DNA of 34,430 nt from an uncultured Lachnospiraceae bacterium (GCA_900546495.1 URDN01000027.1:1-34430); one strand, 5' to 3'. Positions 8,520-16,144 are shown, counted from the first letter of the stretch. Notes: a model not told the origin generated them from the letters alone. Program-made: numbers and translations.

Positions 8520-9574
8520 TGGGAGAGACAAACAGCGAAAATAAAAAGAAAACGGCTCGGGAGATCATTGAAAATTACAATGGTCCGAAAGTGCGGATCA
8601 TGGAAGTGTGCGGAACGCATACACATGAAATTTTCCGTCTGGGAATCCGAAAATTGCTTCCTGAACAGGTAGAACTGATCTCCGGACCGGGATGTCCGGT
8701 CTGCGTAACGCCGGTCAGCTTTATTGATGAGGCAATTTATCTGGCATTGGAAAAAGGTGTGACGATCTGTACGTTTGGTGATCTGGTGCGTGTGCCGGGC
8801 ACAAAAATGAGCCTTGCGGGAGCCAGAGAACAGGGCGCAAAAATCCGCATCGTATATTCACCGGCGGATGCTGAAAAATATGCAAAGGAGCATCCGGAAG
8901 AGCAGGTGACATTTTTATCCGTCGGATTTGAGACCACGACACCGGCGGGCTGTCTGTCGGTCAAAGCTGCAAAAGAAGACAACTTGGATAACTATTCCCT
9001 GTTAGTTGCCAATAAGACTATGCCACAGGCGTATGAGGCCTTAAAGGACAGCGCGGATGTATTTTTATATCCGGGACACGTCAATGCCATCACGGGAACA
9101 CGTCTGTGTGAAGCACTGACCGAGGAAGGTGTCAGCGGTGTTGTGGCAGGATTTACCGCAAAAGAACTGATGACAGCGCTGGCAGTTTCACTGGTAAAAT
9201 TTCAGGAGGGAAAACCGTTTTTCGTAAACTGTTATCCGCGTGTGGTGACACAGGATGGAAGCAAAGAAGCACAGGTTTTGGTGGATGAAATGATGGAAGC
9301 CTGCGATTCCGAATGGCGTGGACTGGGCGTGATCCCTGCTTCTGGTATGAAATTAAGACTGGAATGGCAGAATTTTGATGCCCGCATCAAATATCAGATG
9401 CCAAAAATTGAAGGAAAACCGAATCCGGCCTGTCGCTGCGGAGATGTATTGCAGGGAAAATGCAAACCGTCTGACTGCAAAGTGTTTGGAAAAGGCTGCA
9501 CACCGCAGCATCCGATCGGAGCATGCATGGTATCCGGAGAAGGGGCCTGCTCCGCATATTATCAATATTCATAA
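8519..9574 (+). CDS. hypD: HypD, Fe(CN)2CO assembly scaffold
   Basis: A 351-residue HypD, the [4Fe-4S] protein on which, together with HypC, the Fe(CN)2CO group is built. The conserved motifs are present in order: CGTHTHE (about residue 31), GPGCPVCVTP (about 58), GFETTTP (about 140), PGHVNAI, and the C-terminal cluster-binding cysteines (ACRCGD, GKCKPSDC, GKGCTP, IGACMVSGEGAC). The start overlaps the hypC stop by one base. All residues I know to be required are kept, so the protein should be active in making the iron diatomic-ligand unit. Confidence 0.97.
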   Translation: MGETNSENKKKTAREIIENYNGPKVRIMEVCGTHTHEIFRLGIRKLLPEQVELISGPGCPVCVTPVSFIDEAIYLALEKGVTICTFGDLVRVPGTKMSLAGAREQGAKIRIVYSPADAEKYAKEHPEEQVTFLSVGFETTTPAGCLSVKAAKEDNLDNYSLLVANKTMPQAYEALKDSADVFLYPGHVNAITGTRLCEALTEEGVSGVVAGFTAKELMTALAVSLVKFQEGKPFFVNCYPRVVTQDGSKEAQVLVDEMMEACDSEWRGLGVIPASGMKLRLEWQNFDARIKYQMPKIEGKPNPACRCGDVLQGKCKPSDCKVFGKGCTPQHPIGACMVSGEGACSAYYQYS

Positions 9575-9581
9575 AAAGTTC

Positions 9582-9640
9582 CGCGAGGGCGCACATTGTC
9601 TGGGAGACAATGATTTTGCGCCGACCGAAACAAAGTGTAG
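9582..9640. repeat. Hairpin-bearing spacer attached to repeat B, copy 1
   Basis: The sequence TCCGCGAGG at 9582-9590 also precedes repeat B at 24361. Here it is separated from the repeat by about 50 bases that form a hairpin (GGCGCA...TTGCGCC outside, CATTGTCT/AGACAATG inside). It lies between hypD and hypE, where no gene is expected. It looks like an insertion into, or an extended version of, the repeat B element. Confidence 0.6.
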
Positions 9641-9720
9641 ATGTGCAGTGATTCTGAGATGAATATGTCAGCTTACGCTGACCAGAATCACGCACCAAGT
9701 CTCACGTGCGTTCGACTTGA
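9641..9720. repeat. Intergenic repeat B, copy 1
   Basis: An 80-bp element identical at 78 of 80 positions to 24361-24440. It has three pairable arms: GTGATTCTG/CAGAATCAC outside, GTCAGC/GCTGAC inside, and a following ACGCAC/GTGCGT stem. It sits in the hypD-hypE gap, splitting an otherwise tight gene string. It is a REP-like or MITE-like element, or a structured RNA motif acting on the hypE transcript. Confidence 0.85.
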
Positions 9721-9761
9721 AAAAATTAAAGTTATACAGTAATAGAAAGAAGGAAAACATA

Positions 9762-10769
9762 ATGGAAAATAAAACAGTCACAATGGCACATGGCGCCGGA
9801 GGAAAACAGACATCCGAATTGATCGACCAGGTATTTAAGGAGCATTTTGCAAATCCTGATCTGACTGCAGATGATGCGGCTGTACTGGTTCCACCAGCAG
9901 GAAGAATGGCAGTATCCACCGATGGTTTTATCGTATCACCGGCATTTTTCCCTGGTGGAAATATCGGAAAACTGTCAATTTGCGGAACCGTCAATGATCT
10001 TGCCTGCATGGGTGCTAAACCATTGTATCTGACTTGCGCATTTGTCATTGAAGAAGGATTCCCGATGGAAAAACTGGAAGAAATTGCAGCAGCAATGGAG
10101 AAAACAGCAAAAGAGGCTGGCGTACATATTGTGTCCGGTGATACCAAAGTAGCCGGAAAAGGTCAGGTAGATGGTGTTTTTATTACCACTACAGGAATGG
10201 GCGAGATTCAGGAAGGTGTAACGGTTGGCGGTGAGCTGGCAAAACCGGGCGATGCAATTATTGTAACCGGTGATATCGGACGCCACGGATGCACGATTCT
10301 ATTAGAAAGAGAAGATTTTGGTATCGATGCGGATGTGACAAGTGACTGTGCACCATTGTGGGGAACCGTAAAGGCAGTGATGGATACCACACACAACTTG
10401 CACGTCATCCGTGATGCTACAAGAGGTGGTGTCGGAACTGTTTTGTATGAAATCGCAGGACAGAGTAACGTGGGAATCCGCCTGAATGCGGCAGCCGTTC
10501 CGGTACAGCCGGAAGTAAAAGGTGTCTGTGGAATGCTTGGATTAGAGCCGTTATACCTTGCCTGTGAGGGCAGACTTGTTATCATGGCACCGAAGGAAGA
10601 AGCAGATGCTATCGTAGAGACATTGCGTAAATGCCCGTATTCTGCAGATGCAGCAATTATCGGTGAAGTTATTGCTGATGAACCGGGCAGAGTCGTGATG
10701 GAGACAGAGATCGGAACACAGGCATTACTTCCGCAGCCAGGCGGCGAACTGTTGCCACGTATTTGCTAG
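9762..10769 (+). CDS. hypE: HypE carbamoyl dehydratase
   Basis: A 335-residue HypE of the PurM/ThiL fold. It accepts a carbamoyl group from HypF on its C-terminal cysteine and dehydrates it with ATP to an enzyme thiocyanate, the cyanide donor. The N terminus (MAHGAGGKQT), the DDAAVL ATP/metal site, SGDTKV, DATRGGVGT, and the terminal LLPRIC with the acceptor cysteine as last residue are all present. The ATG at 9762 is used because AGAAGGAAAA precedes it and the family start motif follows; the ATG at 9717 would add 15 unrelated residues. It is separated from hypD by repeat B, unlike the rest of the hyp genes. Confidence 0.96.
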   Translation: MENKTVTMAHGAGGKQTSELIDQVFKEHFANPDLTADDAAVLVPPAGRMAVSTDGFIVSPAFFPGGNIGKLSICGTVNDLACMGAKPLYLTCAFVIEEGFPMEKLEEIAAAMEKTAKEAGVHIVSGDTKVAGKGQVDGVFITTTGMGEIQEGVTVGGELAKPGDAIIVTGDIGRHGCTILLEREDFGIDADVTSDCAPLWGTVKAVMDTTHNLHVIRDATRGGVGTVLYEIAGQSNVGIRLNAAAVPVQPEVKGVCGMLGLEPLYLACEGRLVIMAPKEEADAIVETLRKCPYSADAAIIGEVIADEPGRVVMETEIGTQALLPQPGGELLPRIC

Positions 10770-10839
10770 AAAATGTAGAGTGCAATAATTTTGAGGCAAA
10801 TATGTATTCGATTAAAAAATGAAACAGGTTTAGAGGTGT

Positions 10840-11047
10840 GAATGTGCAATGAAAAGCAGAGAAAAACTGCAACGCAAGACGGTAGAGCAATTTCCGTTGC
10901 AGAAGCGAGCATAGCCCGCCCGTGGGAGTGTGTTTGAACCCGCTGGTTTTGCGGGTGAGTTCGCGGGAACGGGCGGAGATAAGCGGCGCAGCGTATGCAG
11001 GAAATTGTTCGTGTCTGCGTGCAGTTTTCTCTGCTTTCATGCACTTC
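10840..11047. repeat. Large imperfect palindrome (about 208 bp)
   Basis: Nearly the whole hypE to TM1266 gap can fold into one long hairpin. GTGCAATGAAAAGCAGAGA (10845 on) pairs with the complementary TCTCTGCTTTCATGCAC (to 11044). GAGCAATTTCC pairs with GGAAATTGTTC. CCCGCCCGT pairs with ACGGGCGG, and GAACCCGC/GCGGG...GTTC closes the tip. It is more GC-rich than its surroundings and holds no gene. The best reading is a MITE-like element or an unrecognised structured RNA. I could not match it to a named family. Confidence 0.75.
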
Positions 11048-11086
11048 AAAAAAGTAAATCATTAACTGGAAAAGGAGGGCGCAGAC

Positions 11087-11362
11087 ATGGACACCAGAGT
11101 GGCGGTGATATCAATTATTGTTGAACAGGAGGATGCCATCGAAGAATTAAATATTCTTCTTCACGAAGCGCGCCAGTACATTGTCGGCAGGATGGGTATT
11201 CCGTATCGCCCAAAGGGCATCAGTATCATAAGTATCGCTATAGATGCACCGCAGAATACCATCAGTGCACTTTCCGGAAAAATCGGACGTTTGAAAGGCG
11301 TATCAGCGAAAACGGCTTATTCGAACGTTATCACTCCGGCAGAGGAAGGAGCAGAACAGTGA
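11087..11362 (+). CDS. TM1266-type regulator (iron-only hydrogenase system regulator family)
   Basis: A 91-residue protein with a small ferredoxin-like (ACT/NikR-C-like) fold pattern. The motif IVGRMGIPYRPKGISIISI and the later LSGKIGRLKGVSAKTAYS match the TM1266 family, usually found beside [FeFe]-hydrogenase maturation genes and presumed regulatory. It starts after AAAGGAGGG, and its stop overlaps the GTG of the next nifH-like gene by 4 bases, so the two are translationally coupled. Its presence beside nitrogenase-like rather than [FeFe]-hydrogenase genes is unusual. Whether it senses a metabolite or binds nucleic acid is not visible here. Confidence 0.85.
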   Translation: MDTRVAVISIIVEQEDAIEELNILLHEARQYIVGRMGIPYRPKGISIISIAIDAPQNTISALSGKIGRLKGVSAKTAYSNVITPAEEGAEQ

Positions 11363-12129
11363 TCAAGATAGCAGTATACGGAAAAGGTGGAATCGGAAAA
11401 TCCACAACTGTCTCCAATGTGGCAGCAGCGCTGGCAGAGATGGGGCTGACGGTTATGCAGATTGGCTGTGATCCGAAGGCTGATTCTACGATCCAGCTTC
11501 GTCATGGGGAAGCGGTTCCAACTGTACTGGATTTATATAACGAGAAAAAACAGACCTTAGAGCTGGAAGATATGATTCGCATTGGCTACAACGGTGTTAT
11601 CTGTGTGGAAGCCGGAGGACCGACACCAGGACTTGGATGCGCCGGCCGTGGGATTATCACAGCTCTGGAAAAATTAAAAGAGACGGGGGCGTATGATGTA
11701 TACAAGCCGGATGTTATTTTATATGATGTGCTTGGAGATGTAGTCTGTGGCGGATTTTCTATGCCAATGCGAAATGGTTATGCAGACAAAGTATTTATCA
11801 TCACTTCCGGAGAAAATATGGCAATCCATGCAGCGGCTAATATTGCCATGGCGGTGGAAAACTTCAAAAACCGCGGCTATGCACAGCTTGGCGGTATTAT
11901 TCTGAACCGCAGGGATGTTTTGCGGGAAGAAGAAAAAGTTGCAGAACTGGCAGCTGATTTTCATACAGAAGTTATCGGAACTTTGTCTCACAGCGAGCAG
12001 GTGGCACTGGCAGAAGCGCAGGGAATGACACTGATGGAGTGTTATCCGGACAGTGCTATGGCAGAGGAATATCGTGTAATTGCAAAAAAAATGTACACCC
12101 TGTGTGGTGGTATTATGGAGGAAAATTAG
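11359..12129 (+). CDS. NifH-like ATPase, copy 2
   Basis: A 256-residue paralogue of the protein at 2689-3450. It has P-loop GKGGIGKST, GCDPKADST, and both cluster cysteines in GGPTPGLGCAGRG and YDVLGDVVCGGF. It starts at GTG within the 4-base overlap with the TM1266 gene and is followed without a gap by the NifD-like gene. The two copies differ clearly outside the motifs (for example in helix regions after residue 50), so they are old paralogues rather than a recent duplication. Each copy probably serves its own adjacent DK pair. Confidence 0.93.
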   Translation: MIKIAVYGKGGIGKSTTVSNVAAALAEMGLTVMQIGCDPKADSTIQLRHGEAVPTVLDLYNEKKQTLELEDMIRIGYNGVICVEAGGPTPGLGCAGRGIITALEKLKETGAYDVYKPDVILYDVLGDVVCGGFSMPMRNGYADKVFIITSGENMAIHAAANIAMAVENFKNRGYAQLGGIILNRRDVLREEEKVAELAADFHTEVIGTLSHSEQVALAEAQGMTLMECYPDSAMAEEYRVIAKKMYTLCGGIMEEN

Positions 12130-13467
12130 ATGTTGCAGCGAGTAGGGGAAACAGTAGATCCAAAAGACGCTGTGGTAAAAATCAAAGATGCATGTTTTCC
12201 TGCACCGTTTGCATCTGAATTAGAGTATAATTCTCCGGTTCACGGCAACTGGAATATTGTACATACCGGAATGCTGGTACCAGAAGCGATTCAAATCTAT
12301 GTCTGTGCGGACAACTGTATGCGCGGTGTTGTGCTGACAGCGGCAGAAATGAATGCGGCAGATCGATTTTCTTTTGTCATTGTGGAAGAACAACATGTTT
12401 TAAACGGCAATTTAGAGGACATTACGATCGAGGGTGTGACGGATGTACTGAACAAACGTGGGGATCATCCGAAGGCAGTGCTGCTGTTTACGGTATGTCT
12501 GCATCATTTTGTGGGAAGCAATCTGACTTATATTTATGACGAATTGGAACGCCGTTTCCCGGATATTTGTTTTATTCGATGCTACATGGATCCAATCATG
12601 CAAAAACATGGTCTGACGCCGGATCAGAAGCTGCGAAAAGCCATGTATGATCCTTTGCCGGAGTGTGAAGCAGATGAAAAAACGGTATCGGTATTCGGCA
12701 GTGATTTTTTACTGGATGAAAGCAGTGATATCAAGCGCTTGTTAAGACGATATGGTTATACCGTGCGGGAACTTCCAGCCTGTGAAACCTGGCAGGACTT
12801 GTTGGACATGAGTAAGGGACGATTGTTTCTGGATATCTACCCGGCGGGAAAATACGGTATGGAGACACAGGCGCGTCGCTTGCACCGTGCGCATCTGTAT
12901 CTGCCGGGAAGCTTTGATTATGAAGAAATCGAGCAGCAGTTAAAGCAGCTGACGGATGCTTTAGGGCTTCCGGAAGTGAGCAGGGAAGCACTGGATGTGG
13001 AACGTGCCGCCTGTGAGGAAGTTCTGGCAAAAGCAAAAGCGTTGATCAGAGATATGCCGATCATGCTGGATTACCTGTATCATCCGAGACCACTGGGACT
13101 GGCAAAACTGCTTCTGACGCATGGATTTAACGTCAAAGCGGTGTATCTGGATGGCATCAGTCCGGAGGAAAAAGCAGCATTCGACTGGCTGCAGGAACAT
13201 GCACCGGAACTGGAACTGATCGCAACAATTCAGGTAAAAATGCGCGTGCTGCCAAGAGGCGGTAAAGAGGAAGTGCTTGCCATCGGGCAGAAAGCCGCAT
13301 ATTTCAGCCGCAGCCGTCATTTTGTCAATCTGGTGCAGGGGGAAGGCCTGTATGGATTTGATGGTATCCGCAGAACCGCGGAACTGATGATGGAAGCGTA
13401 CCGTGAGGAAAAAGATACGGAAAAACTTGTAGTACAAAAGGGATGGGGGTGTGAGTGCTGCCTATGA
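12130..13467 (+). CDS. NifD-like nitrogenase component 1 subunit, copy 2
   Basis: A 445-residue component 1 subunit. YNSPVHG is followed by YVCADNCMRG (Cys59 and Cys63, near NifD Cys88) and LLFTVCLHHFVGSN (Cys123, matching NifD Cys154). As in copy 1, an NSP motif replaces the NifD Cys62 region. It ends in GWGCECCL, three cysteines in the last five residues, which copy 1 lacks. GGAGGAAAA lies just before the ATG. The next gene starts inside its stop codon (ATGA). Overall similarity to copy 1 is weak by eye, so the two D subunits likely act on different sites or substrates. Confidence 0.82.
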   Translation: MLQRVGETVDPKDAVVKIKDACFPAPFASELEYNSPVHGNWNIVHTGMLVPEAIQIYVCADNCMRGVVLTAAEMNAADRFSFVIVEEQHVLNGNLEDITIEGVTDVLNKRGDHPKAVLLFTVCLHHFVGSNLTYIYDELERRFPDICFIRCYMDPIMQKHGLTPDQKLRKAMYDPLPECEADEKTVSVFGSDFLLDESSDIKRLLRRYGYTVRELPACETWQDLLDMSKGRLFLDIYPAGKYGMETQARRLHRAHLYLPGSFDYEEIEQQLKQLTDALGLPEVSREALDVERAACEEVLAKAKALIRDMPIMLDYLYHPRPLGLAKLLLTHGFNVKAVYLDGISPEEKAAFDWLQEHAPELELIATIQVKMRVLPRGGKEEVLAIGQKAAYFSRSRHFVNLVQGEGLYGFDGIRRTAELMMEAYREEKDTEKLVVQKGWGCECCL

Positions 13468-14687
13468 GACAATCTTATCGAATCATACCAATTTATACGG
13501 CAGATGTATCCGGTGTTTGTTCCGCACTGTACGAGCTGGGCGGAATGACAGTCATGCACGACCCTTCCGGATGTAATTCTACTTACAATACACATGATGA
13601 GATCCGCTGGTACGATCAGGACAGTCTGATCTTTATTTCCGGTCTGACAGAAATTGATGCCATTATGGGAAATGACCGGAAATTCATTGATGATATTGAA
13701 CATGCTGCCAGAGAACTTCATCCGAAATTTATTGCATTGGCAGGTTCTCCGATTCCTTTTATGAACGGAACGGATTTTCCGGCAATCGCAAGAGTGATTG
13801 AGACGGAAACCGGGATTCCGACGTTTGCTGTGCCAACAAACGGCATGCATGATTATGTATATGGCGCAGGTATTGCGCTGGAGAAAATTGCAAAACGATT
13901 TACAGAAAAAGCAAATACAAAGAATGCTATACAGAAAACGGAAATCAGATTTAGACGCAGCGCGAACTTGCTGGGTGTAACCCCGTTAGACTTCGGACCG
14001 CAGAAAAATGTAAATCTGCTGAAAGAAAACCTACAAGAATATGGTTGGAATGTATTATCTACCTGGGCAATGGGTGATTCTTTGGAAACACTGCAAATGG
14101 CAGGAACCGCAGATGTCAATCTGGTAGTGTCTGCCATTGGTCTGCGGACAGCAAAAGTGCTTCAGGAAAAGTTTGGAACACCATATGTGATCGGAACACC
14201 AAATGAGTGGCTGGCGGAGGATATTTCAAAGAAGATGGAAAATGTGACAGAGCAGCAAATGGAGCAATTATCGAATACACAATATCTGAATAGATTATCC
14301 GGGATGCAGAAATGTGATGGAACAAAGGTAAAAGACCAGCTATTCAGGGCATTTATTCCAGAAGCAGTATATCTGAAGGATCGTATGCAGACAAGTGCTG
14401 AAATTACCCTGATCGGAGAACCTGTCACCATGGGTTCACTGGCAGCAGGCATCGAGAAAGTATACGGTCGTTCAGCGCGAGTGTTCTGTCCATTAAAAGA
14501 ATGTGAAAATCTGGTTGGTGAAAAAGATGCCATTATCCTTGGAGAAGAGGCAATGGAAAAAGCTTTGAAAGAAGCAAAAATCATTGTAGCTGATCCGTTA
14601 TACAGGCCAATCGCTCCAAAAGACTGCGAGTTTTATGAATTGCCGCATGTAGCATTTTCTGGTAGGATGTTTTTAACCAGATTTTAA
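13464..14687 (+). CDS. NifK-like nitrogenase component 1 subunit, copy 2
   Basis: A 407-residue partner to the preceding protein, starting at the ATG that overlaps its stop by 4 bases. The first residues carry DVSGVCSALYELGG and HDPSGCNSTYN: Asp14 lies at the NifK Cys70 position, Cys37 at NifK Cys95, and an extra Cys19 is present. The Cys153 region reads AGSPIPFMNGTD without cysteine, as in copy 1. A middle segment with CDGTKVKDQLF and the terminal PHVAFSGRMF echo the family. It is the last gene of the cluster. tadA starts about 80 bases later without a visible terminator. Confidence 0.82.
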   Translation: MRQSYRIIPIYTADVSGVCSALYELGGMTVMHDPSGCNSTYNTHDEIRWYDQDSLIFISGLTEIDAIMGNDRKFIDDIEHAARELHPKFIALAGSPIPFMNGTDFPAIARVIETETGIPTFAVPTNGMHDYVYGAGIALEKIAKRFTEKANTKNAIQKTEIRFRRSANLLGVTPLDFGPQKNVNLLKENLQEYGWNVLSTWAMGDSLETLQMAGTADVNLVVSAIGLRTAKVLQEKFGTPYVIGTPNEWLAEDISKKMENVTEQQMEQLSNTQYLNRLSGMQKCDGTKVKDQLFRAFIPEAVYLKDRMQTSAEITLIGEPVTMGSLAAGIEKVYGRSARVFCPLKECENLVGEKDAIILGEEAMEKALKEAKIIVADPLYRPIAPKDCEFYELPHVAFSGRMFLTRF

Positions 14688-14691
14688 CCAA

Positions 14692-14730
14692 ATGAAAGAA
14701 GTCCCCTGTTTCAATTGTGTAAAGCAATAA
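14692..14730 (+). pseudogene. Remnant of a MerR-gene 3' end
   Basis: The short frame M-KEVPCFNCVKQ-stop directly after the last nifK-like gene matches the very end of the MerR gene at 1972-2007 (KEVPCFN, then an in-frame continuation AKQ-stop beyond the TGA). The DNA agrees at roughly three quarters of about 40 positions, judged by eye. It looks like the tail of a lost MerR gene. Confidence 0.55.
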
Positions 14731-14768
14731 GGACGGTACTTATTGAGAAAAGGATGAATAATATAACC

Positions 14769-15263
14769 ATGACTACAGATGAAAAATACATGAAGCAAGC
14801 GATAAAACAGGCAAAAAAAGCATATGCTATCGATGAAGTGCCCATCGGCTGTGTCATCGTAAATGATGCCGACGGCAAAATCATTGCCCGGGGTTACAAC
14901 CGTCGAAATACAGATAAAAACACGCTCTCCCATGCGGAATTAAATGCAATCCGCAAAGCAAGCAAAAAACTGGGAGACTGGAGACTGGAGGGATGTGCGA
15001 TGTATGTGACGCTGGAGCCGTGCCAGATGTGTGCCGGTGCATTAGTGCAGTCACGGATTGACCGGGTGGTGATCGGAAGTATGAACCCAAAGGCAGGCTG
15101 TGCAGGATCCATATTAAATCTGCTGCAGATTGCCAGTTTTAATCATCAGGTGGAAATCGTGCAGGGAGTCTGCCAGGAAGAGTGCTCTGCGATGCTGAGC
15201 AGTTTTTTCAAAGAATTACGGGAGAAGAAAAAGCGGGAAAATGAAACAAAGTGCAGGGTGTAG
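14769..15263 (+). CDS. tadA: tRNA-specific adenosine-34 deaminase
   Basis: A 164-residue TadA, the dimeric zinc enzyme converting A34 to inosine in tRNA-Arg(ACG). The zinc and catalytic motifs are present: HAELNAI (His ligand and the proton-shuttling Glu) and PCQMCAGAL (two Cys ligands), plus the N-terminal VPIGCVIV. I prefer the ATG at 14769, which leaves the family-typical start DEKYMKQAIKQA with an AAAAGGA upstream. ATGs at 14715 and 14754 are possible but add unconserved residues. In Firmicutes tadA usually precedes the SRP RNA gene and dnaX. Here a pilin-like gene on the other strand intervenes. Confidence 0.95.
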   Translation: MTTDEKYMKQAIKQAKKAYAIDEVPIGCVIVNDADGKIIARGYNRRNTDKNTLSHAELNAIRKASKKLGDWRLEGCAMYVTLEPCQMCAGALVQSRIDRVVIGSMNPKAGCAGSILNLLQIASFNHQVEIVQGVCQEECSAMLSSFFKELREKKKRENETKCRV

Positions 15264-15324
15264 TGATACTGGAGAAAACTGTCATCATAATATGTTAGTT
15301 ACATATGCGTAAGCGAAGCAAAAA

Positions 15325-15349
15325 GGACTGCTCTGCAGCAGTCCGTATA
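15325..15349 (-). terminator. Terminator of the prepilin-like gene
   Basis: GGACTGCT (15325-15332) and AGCAGTCC (15337-15344) form a hairpin which, read on the minus strand, runs straight into TTTTT just after the prepilin stop codon. It also lies after tadA and may stop transcripts from that side less efficiently. Confidence 0.8.
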
Positions 15350-15350
15350 A

Positions 15351-15977
15351 TTAAAGAATTTTACCGTTTTTTTCACAAATTGGAGACTGACCGGCTGTCA
15401 TTGTCACCAAATAACCATCTTTGCCGAAATTTATGGCAAGAACCCTGCAGTTTTCGTCATAAAAAATTTGAATAAATACGGCATTTTTGGGAGGCCTGGA
15501 TCCAAAATTATTTTTAATACTGTTGTTCAAGGTCGCACCGGAGGTTGGAACATTGCTGTTTCCGAAATTATATTGGGAATTATTTTTGCTCTGACTGTCC
15601 AAATAGATCAGGACTTGCTGAGCTATCCGCTGACTGGCAGTTGTTGGATTTTTATGCCAGTTCTTTTGCTCATCTGAAAACGTTGCATTTGATATACGAC
15701 CAAGACATTTTGTGTAAGTTATACCATCAATCGTACAAGAATTGGTCAATGCATTTTTCATACTTTTCTCATCAATATTCAAACCATAGTATTCAGAAGC
15801 AGCAGATTGTGCTGCCGTCCAGATACCTTTTGCTTTGGATTCAATCGATCTTGCTTTTGATTTGTCAATATATCCAGTTAGTGCCGGGATGAGTAATGCA
15901 GCAAGAATCGCTATAATAACAAGAACAACAATAAGTTCAACCAGTGTAAAACCTTTTTTGGCTTTCAGCTTTGACAA
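15351..15977 (-). CDS. Type IV prepilin-like protein
   Basis: A 208-residue protein with a class III (type IV) prepilin leader. A short basic leader KLKAKKG is followed by FTLVELIVVLVIIAIL, so the prepilin peptidase would cut between Gly and Phe, and Glu at +5 is present. The hydrophobic helix continues to about residue 32, followed by a globular domain rich in Ser, Thr and Asn. The start is a TTG with AAGGGAG 8 bases upstream. No pilus assembly ATPase, prepilin peptidase or other pseudopilin is nearby, so it is an orphan whose machinery must lie elsewhere. It may be a pilin or a competence-type pseudopilin. Confidence 0.85.
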   Translation of the reverse strand: MSKLKAKKGFTLVELIVVLVIIAILAALLIPALTGYIDKSKARSIESKAKGIWTAAQSAASEYYGLNIDEKSMKNALTNSCTIDGITYTKCLGRISNATFSDEQKNWHKNPTTASQRIAQQVLIYLDSQSKNNSQYNFGNSNVPTSGATLNNSIKNNFGSRPPKNAVFIQIFYDENCRVLAINFGKDGYLVTMTAGQSPICEKNGKIL

Positions 15978-16144
15978 TATCGAACTCCCTTCTTTTTCTG
16001 GGATTGGTGTGTGACATTAAAAATTGAGAATTTTTGACCATTATATCATAATATATATAATATTTCTATAAAAAAATGTGATCATATCTCATTGTCAGTT
16101 ACCATATGGTATGTCAAATGGTATGTGAAATGAAAGAAAATCTG

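Noticed and set aside
2689..14687. Genuine nitrogen fixation (nifHDK) operon
   Set aside because: The D and K proteins are short, lack several P-cluster cysteines, and no nifB, nifE or nifN genes are present. They belong with nitrogenase-like proteins.
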